Below, piece by piece: positions 11,301 to 19,700 of a stretch of 49,547 bases of DNA. The DNA lies in contig CAICTM010000765.1 of NCBI GenBank assembly GCA_903772945.1, positions 1 to 49,547 on the forward strand, in the 5' to 3' direction. Both the position numbers and the translations under genes were made by a program. The notes below the pieces were generated by a model, which ran no database searches, was not told the DNA's origin, and worked only from the letters and a program-made list of their open reading frames with translations. Position 1 is the stretch's first letter. Every line of letters begins with the position of its first letter. This stretch comes from Seminavis robusta. Its lineage: Eukaryota > Bacillariophyta > Bacillariophyceae > Naviculales > Naviculaceae.

Positions 11301-11632
11301 GGTGGTGGTGCGACTGGTTCCTTGGCCTTGTTGAACATTTTCTGGACAAAGGAATCTTGCTTCTTGTTGTTGTTGTTGACTGCTTGGTTTTGTCCCGTCG
11401 TTCTTGTCTGCTGAAGACTCGTACTCGTATTGTCCTGGGGCGGTACCGTACTCCATGGCGCTTCCGATGGCGGGTAGATGTTCTTGTTGCTTTTGCTGGA
11501 CATCCAGTCATCGGGCTTTTGGTAGAACTTTGTACTCACGACGCGTTGTCGACTGACTCTTGTGTGGGGGAGAGTGAATGCGGACGCCGCCGGCGCCAGC
11601 AAGAGCGCGACGCTCCAGGCGGAGATTCTCAT
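8330..11632 (-). CDS. Plastid-targeted, disordered Q/P-rich repeat protein with coiled coils
   Basis: Single exon of 1100 residues. The ATG at 11632 gives a clean signal peptide (MRISAWSVALLLAPAASA) followed by F-T-L-P. This is the ASA|F site that diatoms use for import into the complex plastid, with a basic transit-like segment after it. Residues 285-530 are imperfect QQPPVQ / PKVQFVQ repeats. Residues 582-712 form two related coiled-coil segments (AEWKRKEIERLK and TTWKRQEIERLK). Residues 742-870 repeat F-DAPPRQP and QSEF motifs. Residues 896-1000 hold four ~26-residue basic repeats (RRPVMPP…PRERFQQRNATVGQD). Apart from the coils the protein looks disordered. Multivalent, evenly spaced motifs in a plastid protein recall pyrenoid linker proteins such as EPYC1 or PYCO1, but I see no sequence match to them, so that role is inference. 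Large antisense frames here are by-products of the CAG/CCG-like repeats. Confidence 0.85.
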   Translation of the reverse strand: MRISAWSVALLLAPAASAFTLPHTRVSRQRVVSTKFYQKPDDWMSSKSNKNIYPPSEAPWSTVPPQDNTSTSLQQTRTTGQNQAVNNNNKKQDSFVQKMFNKAKEPVAPPPPPPKTGSTTTKTPVSSTRAATTPAVPPKMPEDPPKQTDALQKLEAVKQKAAAAARVVVKTGEEKLVKKFVRWDRKRDGYMVERNANEALLSPFQSQQQPESDDGSKFERYDRRDKENYILDGDLNEFERRTKQGAPPPDVQQQGTPQAAYEQPKVAPPDPYEQKLAPGFVGFAGADFAQQQPGMPSGQEQQQPLQGAGPQQPPVQQQQQRVQQPPVQGAQQPPVQQQQPKVQFVQQPKVQFVQQPPVQQQQQPQQGARQPPVQGAQQPPVQQQQPKVQFVQEPPVQASRQAPVQGTQQQPVQGVQQPPVQPLQGVQQPPVQASQQQSPRQPPMQQQQQPLQAVQQPLQGALQPPVQQQLQQPLQGVQQPPVQQVRQPVQGVQQPQQPVQFQPEPMQQQPPVQGTQQPPSVQATQQQQQASHIGPMPAQQEQPAQFQSDPMQQPYQPEPVVYQDPMATTTRASSYTPTQDDLDDLLALTELEEELELEENKNDLKISRHQNAILKMEIEELKDRAEWKRKEIERLKGELSEEKPTWDHNLDTTRTSLKEYIVTQTAKDDLRRQREENALLKAEMAELEARTTWKRQEIERLKLKLMEKQRVEQQLMGQQPQQEPMTQQHPMPQQQQQPLGQSPEFMDAPPRQPQPQSEFFDGAQQQALQSPGFDGAPPRQPASEFVDAFSKRQPPQSEFIPQPRQQDQPRQSAAFDAPPRQPSPQSEFAPQRQQQAPPEFRGPPRSQQQSQKFAPPPPPGIDAPPRQQQGFGGQPAFRNPEMKPRQGPPPSNSNERRPVMPPTTANPRERFQQRNATVGQDPVRRPVMPPSNPRERFQQRNATVGQDQMRRPVVPPSSPRDRFQQRNTTVGQDPSGIRKPVMPPATANPRDRYPWRKNAAEPPRDPSPQGTSSPQGSGWDSSRAPRGSVPQAAARPASRDGKIPEFRQNDLPRGPSGPGVGWEDLSDAPHRQWTPQQSSADPGRSNPPRRSEFDGPPRSG
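10080..10780 (-). repeat. Imperfect tandem Q/P coding repeats
   Basis: Units of roughly 24-45 bases (reading GGTGGCTGCTG… on the plus strand) encode QQPPVQ, PLQGVQ and PKVQFVQ blocks inside the plastid-targeted protein. The same DNA opens artificial Ala/Val-rich and Leu/Trp-rich frames on the opposite strand. Copy number is probably variable between strains and prone to assembly collapse. Confidence 0.75.
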
Positions 11633-11820
11633 GGTCAAGTCTCACTATAATAAAAACAAGTATAGTAATACCAAGTGTTTGAATCTACTAGCTAGTAGCT
11701 TGTATTCGATTTGGCTTCTAAAAAGAGGAGAGAAGACTATCGAGAATGGTCGTCTTGCTGCAAAAAGAAGAATTGTGCGGGATGGTTGATGTTGTGCGTG
11801 AAGGCAATTGTTGTCAGTCA

Positions 11821-11842
11821 ACGTCATTGGTTTGAATGACGT
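11821..11842. promoter_or_regulatory. Inverted pair of CRE-like ACGTCA elements
   Basis: ACGTCATT and its exact complement AATGACGT are separated by six bases (GGTTTG), about 190-210 bases upstream of the ATG of the plastid-targeted repeat protein. ACGTCA/TGACGT is the core of the CO2/cAMP-responsive elements described for the beta-carbonic anhydrase promoter of Phaeodactylum, which bZIP proteins recognise. The paired layout is seen in the sequence; the regulatory role is inferred. Confidence 0.45.
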
Positions 11843-13007
11843 GGCACCCATCAACCAAATTGCCCTCGCCAGAACTTCCGTGTTGGCTTCCGCATTCCAC
11901 GAGGGACAGCATTGGTAGCCTTGAATCACTTCTGGGAGGGACCGGACAACATGATGGGTAGCAGCTATTAGTAGAGCTACCGCAACTCCTGATGATGTTG
12001 ATGAGCCACGTGGGAGATACGGTAGGTTCTCTGCATTGGTGGGAAGCCAGAGGCCTGCTTCCTTGAAGGCCTTGCTTGTGCCTCGTGAAGAACTTACTTT
12101 CATTTCCTTGCTGCAAGCTCGACATCTCAAGCAACATGTCTTTTGCAGATACCGGTAGGTTTGCATAGGTAGAAAGAAAGAGACTTTCAAAACTGGGGGT
12201 TTACTGAGCTCTAGCTAGCTGCCTGGCTCTGGTAGAGGCACCACTTGGTATTGGATGGAAAAGTGTGGCATTGAACGCTGCTGCCCTCGAAAGTCTGATC
12301 GGCTGACTGGATGGCGAGAATGGATGGGCTGGAACATACAATGCGCATGCTTCCAAAGCAGCTATAAGACTATGCATTGATGATACCGGAATTCAAACAA
12401 AAGGCTTCATTGGTTAGGTTGCTGACAATAATACTGTAAGGAGGACAAAACTCCACCAATGTCTAGATAGAATCTTGATATCGAGGGTTGGATGTAGCAT
12501 TGGTGCAGTCCGTTTCACGGAGTTTACGTCACTGTCGGAAGTTTGTCTAAAGATTCGAGGTTCGTCCAAAAGATCCATCCACCTATTGTACATGCTACCA
12601 GCGCCAAAACAGGTCAACTTTACCTGTTGCAAAGAGTGAACACTTTAATTCTTTTATTGAATCTCTTAACTCTTCGTCTGAAAATGTGAGCTCTGAGTCG
12701 TGCTTAAAAGATCGTGATTCAGATGTCAAATCCAATCCCAACGTCTGTCCTCGACAGGTCCTTTTGTGTAGGCTCAGTACATTTTCTACACAACTTTACC
12801 TGTCTTATTTTACTTTACCTGTTTTGGCGCTGGTAGCATGTAGAAACGGGGGGCTCAGAGTTGGTCTATGCACAGGTGGATTATCTACGGTAGGGAGGTC
12901 GGCGGTCACACAAAAAGGAGCTTGCCCAAAGCAACGAGTTTGTAAAGGGGGTCTAGACTAGCTAGAGCAAGGTACGAAACCATACATACCTGCATGGCTC
13001 GATCCTT
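11843..13007. other. Intergenic stretch upstream of the plastid-targeted protein gene
   Basis: No convincing gene. A 181-codon minus-strand frame (11645-12190) ends 13 bases before the neighbouring ATG and has no recognisable feature. A 26-bp perfect inverted repeat (12589-12842) is listed separately. A segment around 12526-12580 (ACGTCACTGTCGGAA, then TCTAAAGA and CCAAAAGATCCA) is repeated around 17103-17155. Confidence 0.5.
12589..12842. repeat. 26-bp perfect inverted repeat flanking 202 bp (MITE-like or hairpin)
   Basis: The left arm (12589-12614) and right arm (12817-12842) are exact reverse complements over 26 bases; they begin TACATGCTACCAGCGCC and end GGCGCTGGTAGCATGTA. The interior has no coding potential that I trust. 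The layout fits a small non-autonomous inverted-repeat element, but I find no clear target-site duplication beside the arms. Confidence 0.6.
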
Positions 13008-13908
13008 TCAGTCCAGTTTGAAGCCAACGCATATGGCTACTGAATCGGCATCTTCTTCGGCGACCGGAGGCCCAGTCTCGAAATTGACAATCTATTGGAG
13101 CACGAGAGAACAATTTCAATGCAGAATATTAGACCAAAATGAAGCAAGAAGCAGCAACACACAGGCTGTATTCTTCGCACCTTTTCCCAAAGGTTATTGG
13201 CATCTTCTTTGACGGCTGTTAGCTCAGTCTCAAGATTGGCAATCTATTGGATAATGGAGCGGCAATGTGAATGAGGCGAGACTGATGACAAAAGAAAGCA
13301 CAAAACGGCCACAGAAATGGGCTGAATCCTCTCACCATTTTGTTCGAGGCCTTGCCATCTTCCTTGGCTGCCGCAAGCTGTGCCTCAAGAGTGTCATTCT
13401 GTTGGGAAAGGGAAAGCAGAGCACTAGAGATGAGGAAGGATGCGCAACATGACAGTCAATCAAAACACCTTGCCCACTCACCTTTTCCTTTGAAACCTTG
13501 CCCTTAGACCGCGCCTCTTCCAAGGCAACTCGGATCTGTCCAACCTTTAGAATCAAAGGTATTGAGCATCAAGATTTCAGGGATTATCCAAACGAGAACA
13601 CAAATGACAAGCCAACCAACAAAGAGGCAGCATCCTCTCACCTCTTCTCCATTAGAGATCTTTGCATTTCCCTTGGCAGGTGCAAGCTGAGTCTCGAGTT
13701 TATCGATCTGAGTCTCGAGTTTATCGATCTGCAGGACGAAAGGGAAAGGAGACATCAGTTTGCCACCCCCAAAGCAGGGAGCCACATACAAAGGTACCTG
13801 CTGTAAAGGCGAGCCTACCTCTTCATTAAAAAGCTGCCAGTCAGAGTCAGCTTCAGCGGCGGCTAGACTATTCTTCAAGTGGGATATCATTTCATCTTGC
13901 CTAGCAAT
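13008..13908 (-). repeat. Array of phase-0 coiled-coil mini-exons
   Basis: Six consecutive exons have a 5' start (minus strand) at 13908, 13728, 13544, 13398, 13243 and 13091, spaced 146-184 bases apart. The intervening introns are 83-97 nt, and all sit in phase 0. Three are exactly 63 nt, which is 21 residues or three heptads (VGQIRVALEEARSKG…, NDTLEAQLAAAKEDG…, IANLETELTAVKEDA…). The last exon starts the same way (IVNFETGPPVAEEDA). The 13642-13728 exon contains an exact internal duplication, IDKLETQ-IDKLETQ. This pattern implies repeated duplication of a whole exon-plus-intron unit. Confidence 0.65.
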
Positions 13909-16347
13909 CTGTAGGTAAGGGAAGGGACAAGAGCTCAGGACACGAGAGTTGTTTGCAGGACCAGCAGGGAGAGTCACATAAGCGAAAGCTTACTTGTTTG
14001 TGAAAATTTTTGCATTTCTCTAGGTGCCTGATTCGTTTTCAACCAATTCATTCTTGGTTAATTGGAGGCCATCGTGGTCGCGCTGCAATTTCTTGTGTTC
14101 CGCTGTCAGATTCCTGTGGTCCCTTGAAAGCAGTCTGTTCCTTTTGGATAGCAAATCACTCTGCAAGATGTAAGAAAACAGCATGAGATCTGCAAAGGTC
14201 CCAAATGGCGAGAAGCAGACGAAGCCATGGTTGTGCTCACAGTATCTTTTTGCTGTTTTAGATCCGTCTCGAGCTCCCGAATCTTTTAGACCAAGGAAGA
14301 AGAAGAAGAAGTGAGCAATGGGGGCAACCAACCAAAGCAAAGCAATATTTGCTGAATCTCGCCTGCTTGTTTGCTCGTTCCAATTCATCCTTCAGCCTGG
14401 TAATCTGTAGATAATGAACAAGGGCAAAATGTGAGAACATCGCTACATACAACCATCAGCGGCGACAGCCAGAAACGGGAATGCGCACTTCTCTTCGCTT
14501 ATTCGTAATATCCTTTGCTTGCCGATCTTCAATGCCCTGTAGGTGGTCATAGCGGCTTCGTAGTTGCTTGTGGCTGAGTTGCAGATCATTGTAGCCCCGT
14601 AGTGTCTTCAAGACACTCAAGTGGTGCTCTGTGACTTTCTCTTGGTGCTCCGCGACTTTCTCTTGGTGATCTATGAGTTCTTTGAGCCGAGTATCATTGT
14701 CTGAAGGATTGCTGCCATTGTTCACAACAATCGTGTTGTCTTCGTCAGAGCCACTGCGTCGTCGCTTCACGCCCGACGTCTTGTTGTTGTCATCACAAGA
14801 TGATGTGCCGCCGCTCTGTCGACTGCTTCCCTCTCCACTGTCGTCTTGTTCTTTGCTATCAGAGGATGGGTTGCGGTCGCCCCCGTGTTGCCTCGACGGC
14901 TGCTCCCCAACTCCATTACCGCTGTCGCTGCCGATGGGAGCAGATGACTCGTTCATCTTGCGCCGCTTCATGTCATGATCTCCTTCTTCAGTGTCGGATG
15001 ACGAGGAGCCAGAAGAGGACGAGGACGAGGAAGAAGAAGATGACGACGAGGATAGCGTGTCTTTTTCTCTTGGTTTGCTGCTGTCGTCTGACTCGTCAGA
15101 AGAAGACGAGGAACAAGATGAAGACGCGGATAGCGTGTCTGGATCTCTTGGTTTGCTGCTGTCACATGACTCGTCATCTAGGATAACAATTGTGTCTTCG
15201 AAGCCGACGGTGTCCGATGGTTTGTCGTTGGCTTTGGAAGACGAGGACGAATCAGAGTCGGGAATTTCGTCTTCTTCGTCAAGTTCTTCTTCGTCTTCGT
15301 CGAAATCTTGACGATAGGGGGATTCCATCTTGAAGAAACAAGGAATCAGCGGCCGTCGCATTCGCAGCTGGAATTCGCGAGGGACATCTTTGTCTTCGGT
15401 AATGCTCTTGTCGCCTTGTATTTCTTGTTCGTCGTTGCTGCTACCTCGTCGTTGTCGTTCTTCTCGGTGCACATTCCAAAGACGAGCGCCTTCCTTCTCA
15501 AGACTACCTTCGAAGAAGAGCTTCTCTAATGTGTCATCTGCTTGCAAGTCTGCCGCAGTGAGGTGCTCAAAGACGTTGTCGTGGGATGGATATATCCAGA
15601 CTTTCGTTAAATACTGGATGGCAACAATTATCTGAGGCATGCAACATTTGATATCTTTGATGGTCAACACCAGGGTATACCACAAGGGTCGGGAAAGCAA
15701 CAGTGAAAGACCACAGTATGCAGACTGAGGAAAATTTGGGCAGGCGTCAGAGAGCAGGCCCAGGCGCCGAGTCCAATCAGACACCTTGTCCTGGAGCCAG
15801 GAGGAAAAAGCTGCTGTGGAACCAATGAAGCCGCCAAGGTATCGATGACCAGAGGTGAACTTGAAACCAAGGTTCGAAAGGTGGAGACGAGCAGCTTTTG
15901 TGCTGTCATCTGCCGGGGGAACAACTAGGACACACTTCGCCGCTTGGGGAAAATAGCCAAAGGTGGCTCCTTCGACTTCCAAACGTTTGTAGAAGTGACG
16001 GATATCTCGGAAAGAGCCAACTGCAGCACCATCATCAGCATACCAAGGCTGAATGAGGTTGGGAAACTCGTTCTTCAGAGAGCGGATAAGGGGAAGTAGT
16101 CCCATGCCGTAGACATGCATGGAGAGAGGATCACCCTGGACCACACCGACACTGCTAGAAATGGTGGTGAATTTGCCTGCTGAATCCCAAACCACCAGTA
16201 ACGAATGGTGACGGTATCCATTGAAAACAAATCGAGCACCACTGGGCCAGAGATTCTATTAATTAATTGTCAGCGAACATTAGCGAGTCACACGGGGCCC
16301 AATAATGGCTAGTAGTAGCATTACAGTATAGTCTAGGTGTTCATACC
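13008..16347 (-). CDS. Reverse-transcriptase fragment fused to acidic Ser-rich and coiled-coil region
   Basis: Exons read (minus strand): an exon ending at 16347 (start unclear, …RCLWAANNK), 14488-16255, 14363-14404, 14241-14282, 13994-14160, 13819-13908, 13642-13728, 13482-13544, 13336-13398, 13181-13243 and 13008-13091. The large exon opens with reverse-transcriptase palm motifs (VQGDPLSM, then PWYADDGAA, then GHRYLGGFIG); fingers and thumb are incomplete. A highly acidic, poly-Ser region with basic RRKMN and KRRR patches follows from MESPYRQDF (ATG near 15328), then a coiled coil (LKELIDHQEKVAEHQEK). MESPYRQDF could be the true start, leaving the RT part as a relic. Intron 14364-14403 has a GC donor as I read it. 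The exon 13994-14160 is one base short of phase and has a stop at 14020, so the downstream mini-exons may not be translated. Function unknown. Confidence 0.5.
15560..16255 (-). mobile_element. Truncated reverse-transcriptase domain
   Basis: The stretch carries RT motif B (QGDPLSMHVYG), motif C (WYADDGAAVGSF) and the following KCVLVV and YLGGFIG blocks in order. The N-terminal RT motifs are missing or reduced to a short upstream exon, and no endonuclease, RNase H or integrase is visible nearby. I read it as a retroelement-derived RT fragment, either a relic or captured as an exon of the gene that continues downstream. Confidence 0.75.
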
Positions 16348-16439
16348 TTGTTGTTTGCTGCCCAAAGGCAACGCAGCTGCTCCTTTCCGTGGACTTGTGG
16401 AGTGATCGAGTCTTCATCTGAGTCGAGTCTTTCGTTGAA

Positions 16440-17288
16440 AAATCAAACATCGTGTCGCCAGTTTATTTTAAAAAAGATGGGAGCCGATGCTTATTTCAGA
16501 CAAAGCAAACCAACCAACACTATGGTGTGGTTGTGGAACAGATGGATGGATGGATCTGTTGGATGGATGGATCTGTTGGGTGTGGTGAGTCGAGTCGCCG
16601 GCAGCAGCGGCAGGCATGCTTTTCCCTCCAAGGTTCTTGCTTGAGTATTTCAAACTGGGTTGTCCTTCTGGTCAATTATTGCGTGATTCGATTCGATTCT
16701 GGTTCGATTGGAATATTATCATTCTGGCTTGGGAAGCTCCTTCGACCTTGCTGTCGGTGCTGCCTTTCTGTCTCTCATCGTGCCATTGTTTTTTTTTGCT
16801 GCCCAGTATTGGGGTATCCTTCTTGACCCAGCCAACATCGCTCGTGTCTCTTCCAGAAGAGTTGCTATAGTTTGTATGTAGCTAGCTAGCTACCGGTATG
16901 TAGAGTTAGCACGAGCTACCAGAGATGTCGCCACTGTGCAACCTTCCGAAGCTATAGCAGCGTTCCTGCAAGTGCCGACAGCGGACTCTCTCATCGTTGT
17001 TCTGTCATGGCAGCGCCTTGTGACAATCTCTTTCTCTCTTTCACATTTTTCAGAAAAAGATATCGTACTGCCATCCACGAATCCGTTCACGAATCGAACG
17101 ACATGACGTCACTGTCGGAATCAAGTCTAAAGACCAAAGATCCAAAAGATCCACTCGGAACCCTTCAGCGACAACACAACACAAAAAGGATCGTGTTTTC
17201 AGCGGCTACCATTTTGTTGGAATTACATGTACAGTCGCAGATCATTCTTAGCCACAGCATACCGTACCGGTAGCATCTCAGATCCACC
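16440..17288. other. Intergenic stretch with GATG repeats and CRE-like palindrome
   Basis: Around 16540-16580 there is a short tandem repeat of GATGGATGGATCTGTTG units. GCTAGCTAGCTACCGGTA lies near 16882. TGACGTCA, a full CRE palindrome, lies near 17104, about 185 bases before the XRCC4-like ATG, inside a segment that is repeated near 12526. No convincing gene. Confidence 0.5.
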
Positions 17289-18665
17289 ATGTCCAACGAC
17301 GAGACTACTAGTAAAGAGAGTAATAGTATGTCTGCGTCTCTTGCTTGTTTGGGTACCACCACCGTCAGTCTCCACACTAGCAGCAAGAAGAAGCAAGAAG
17401 GACTGTTGGCTGTCTTTCACGACAATGACACTCTCCGTCTGTCCTTGGCCACTAATACCGATGATGACAACAAGAGTGTGTTGGTCTATCACGGCTGTAT
17501 CGCGATGAAAGACGTCAAGATGAAATTGGAATATCCGCAGAAACCCGACAAGCAAGCCAAAGCGTTTGCCACTCATCTCTTGCACGCTACCAGTAGCAAT
17601 AGCAATAGCAATAACGGTCAGTCGGTCACGCCATCCTACTCTCTCTCCAGTGATGATGACAGTGACAATATCAAGTTGGTGATCAAGTATCAACATCGAG
17701 TGATCACTCAAACCAAAAAGAAGATGACTTCCCATAATAAGAGCAGTGACGACGATGATGATGATGAGGATGCCATGAGTGAAGAAGAAGAAGAAGTGGC
17801 CATGAAGAAAGCGTGGAGTGGAATTTTGTCGCGAGACACTTCCCCCACAGCACCACTCCACTTTTACAAGAGCCTGGGCCAAAGCATCAATCGTGGACAA
17901 ACCACTCTGACGGCATCCCAATCTCAAATGGAACAATTGCAACGCGATCGCAACAGTTGGAAACACACCGCACAGCAACTACAAGGAAAATGGCAACACG
18001 AAAAAGATCAACTGCTGCGCAATTTTTGTACCCTTTACAATCCCACACGACAAGCGCTGGCAACGTGTCAAGAAGAAAATAAACAACTACAAGCACAAGC
18101 AGCCGAACAAGAATCGACTACCAACAACCGTAAAACCAAGAAAAAGACCAAAACGACAGCACAACCCGATACCGAGGAACTACAGGCGCCTCTTCCGGAT
18201 GTGGGAGATGTCTATGATGACGCACTCGCCAAGGCATATGCCACCGGAAAACGAGTCGATATTCGAAATAACCACAATCAAAAGGTCAAAATGGAACCAA
18301 CATTCAACAACAAAACCAAAAAGAGCAGCATTGATTGCTCCGCCTCGGATAGTGACGACACGGTGGTTGACATTCCACCCGCCAAAACAACAACAACCAA
18401 CAAAAAGGTCGTCCGCACAAAAACAAAAACAAAAACAAACACCACCGCCAGTAATAAACAAAAGAAGAATGCCAAACACAGTGCCAATCGGTACGACGAC
18501 AGTTCGGACGACGATCGCAAACCAACAAAGATAGCTGGCAAACCAAAACGAACATGGGACGACTCGGATGCGTCAGATTCGACAGGCAATAAAGGACGGG
18601 CCAATGAAAAACGCAACAAGAAACGAAAGAGTCCATTCTCGGATGACTCGAACGATTCGACTTAG
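17289..18665 (+). CDS. XRCC4-like non-homologous end-joining protein
   Basis: Single exon, 458 codons, ATG in a good context (ACCATGTC). Residues ~25-145 could form the XRCC4 head domain (…LLAVFHDNDTLRLSLA, SVLVYHGCIAMKDVK, NIKLVIKYQHRV). A serine/aspartate linker follows. Residues ~206-275 are a coiled coil with the pattern EKDQLLRNFCTLYNPTRQAL. This matches the hallmark of XRCC4 tails (a Leu-x-x-Phe…Leu-Asn…Lys/Arg run), the region that binds DNA ligase IV in known members. The C-terminus is long, Lys-, Thr- and Ser/Asp-rich and ends KKRKSPFSDDSND, consistent with a nuclear, phosphorylated tail. The assignment rests on layout and motif spacing rather than strong identity; an unrelated nuclear coiled-coil protein is the main alternative. 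Confidence 0.6.
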   Translation: MSNDETTSKESNSMSASLACLGTTTVSLHTSSKKKQEGLLAVFHDNDTLRLSLATNTDDDNKSVLVYHGCIAMKDVKMKLEYPQKPDKQAKAFATHLLHATSSNSNSNNGQSVTPSYSLSSDDDSDNIKLVIKYQHRVITQTKKKMTSHNKSSDDDDDDEDAMSEEEEEVAMKKAWSGILSRDTSPTAPLHFYKSLGQSINRGQTTLTASQSQMEQLQRDRNSWKHTAQQLQGKWQHEKDQLLRNFCTLYNPTRQALATCQEENKQLQAQAAEQESTTNNRKTKKKTKTTAQPDTEELQAPLPDVGDVYDDALAKAYATGKRVDIRNNHNQKVKMEPTFNNKTKKSSIDCSASDSDDTVVDIPPAKTTTTNKKVVRTKTKTKTNTTASNKQKKNAKHSANRYDDSSDDDRKPTKIAGKPKRTWDDSDASDSTGNKGRANEKRNKKRKSPFSDDSNDST

Positions 18666-19569
18666 GAACAATAGGTCCGTGGTGCAGGGTAGGTACCGTA
18701 GCTAACTGTCATGCTCCACGGCCACGACAGCGTACGTGTTTATTTGTGGGCTGCGGTCGTACGGTTGTAGTATTGCACGCGATAGAGGGATGGACAAGCA
18801 AGCATGGAGGAATGCCATGGACGCCCACAGGGGAAGCACAAGTAAGTGGCGGCGACCAAAAAAAGTTGGAGAGTCTAGCCAGACGGATAGATACACAGCC
18901 AAAATTTACAGTGTCATTTATGAAATTATCAAAACCTATTTTGTGTCAAATTCCTGACCATTTTGAACTCTGTTAAGTCTTTTTCAGCAACATTTGCTCG
19001 AGTACTATATAAATGTAGTATTAAAGATCACTGTTGGCGTTAAGACTTCCTATTAAGGGAAGACATAATAACAGGGTACCGGGAGAATGCTGACCTCAAA
19101 TTTCGATTTTCGAAAAACTCAATTCCTTGTTTTCGCTAATTCCACGCAGTGGACCTTGTAGTGAGATGCAATCATTAGAGACTGTACCGGTAGCATGCAC
19201 GCTGACATACGATTTCTCAGCCTTTCCAGTTCAGCGCGGGATACGATCATCGCTCTTTCAACCCGGTGTGGCAGCCGTCGGTATCTAGCTCACCGACCGA
19301 CTGGGTCGGCACAGGGGTGGAGAACACGAGGACGAGGACCGCGATTTTGCCGGTCGCTCAGAGAAGGCTGAAAGGGAATGCCAAGTACGGAAACGGAATG
19401 CCAAGTGCGGTATGAGGAACCCTGAATGGACGCCACTCCTACGGTACCTAGCTAGCTAGCTAGTTGTAACCAGTGGATGTTCATACGTGAGCGGGAAGAG
19501 AACGGAGCAACTATAGCCACAGGGCGGCACTCCTCAAGTGGGCTTCTCCCGCGAGAGACATCGATACTA
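18666..19569. other. Intergenic stretch
   Basis: About 900 bases with no convincing gene. Contains GTACCGGTAGC near 19184, a run of CTAGCTAGCTAGCTAG near 19448, and a short local repeat of GGAATGCCAAGT (19376 and 19397). The left edge of the 5-kb tandem duplication begins near 19570. Confidence 0.5.
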
Positions 19570-19700
19570 TGATTATAATGTCTTGGTTACATTCAGGGGG
19601 GGTGGACCCGACAGCACTCAAGTCCACGCAGAAAGTATATGCGGAGTAGTAAGTTGCCATACCAACCCAACATCCACTTTCAAGTAATGGACAAAGAGAT

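Noticed and set aside
11645..12190. Minus-strand frame of 181 codons ending 13 bases before the plastid protein ATG
   Set aside because: No recognisable motif, overlaps the probable promoter, and a second frame on the same strand is equally open.
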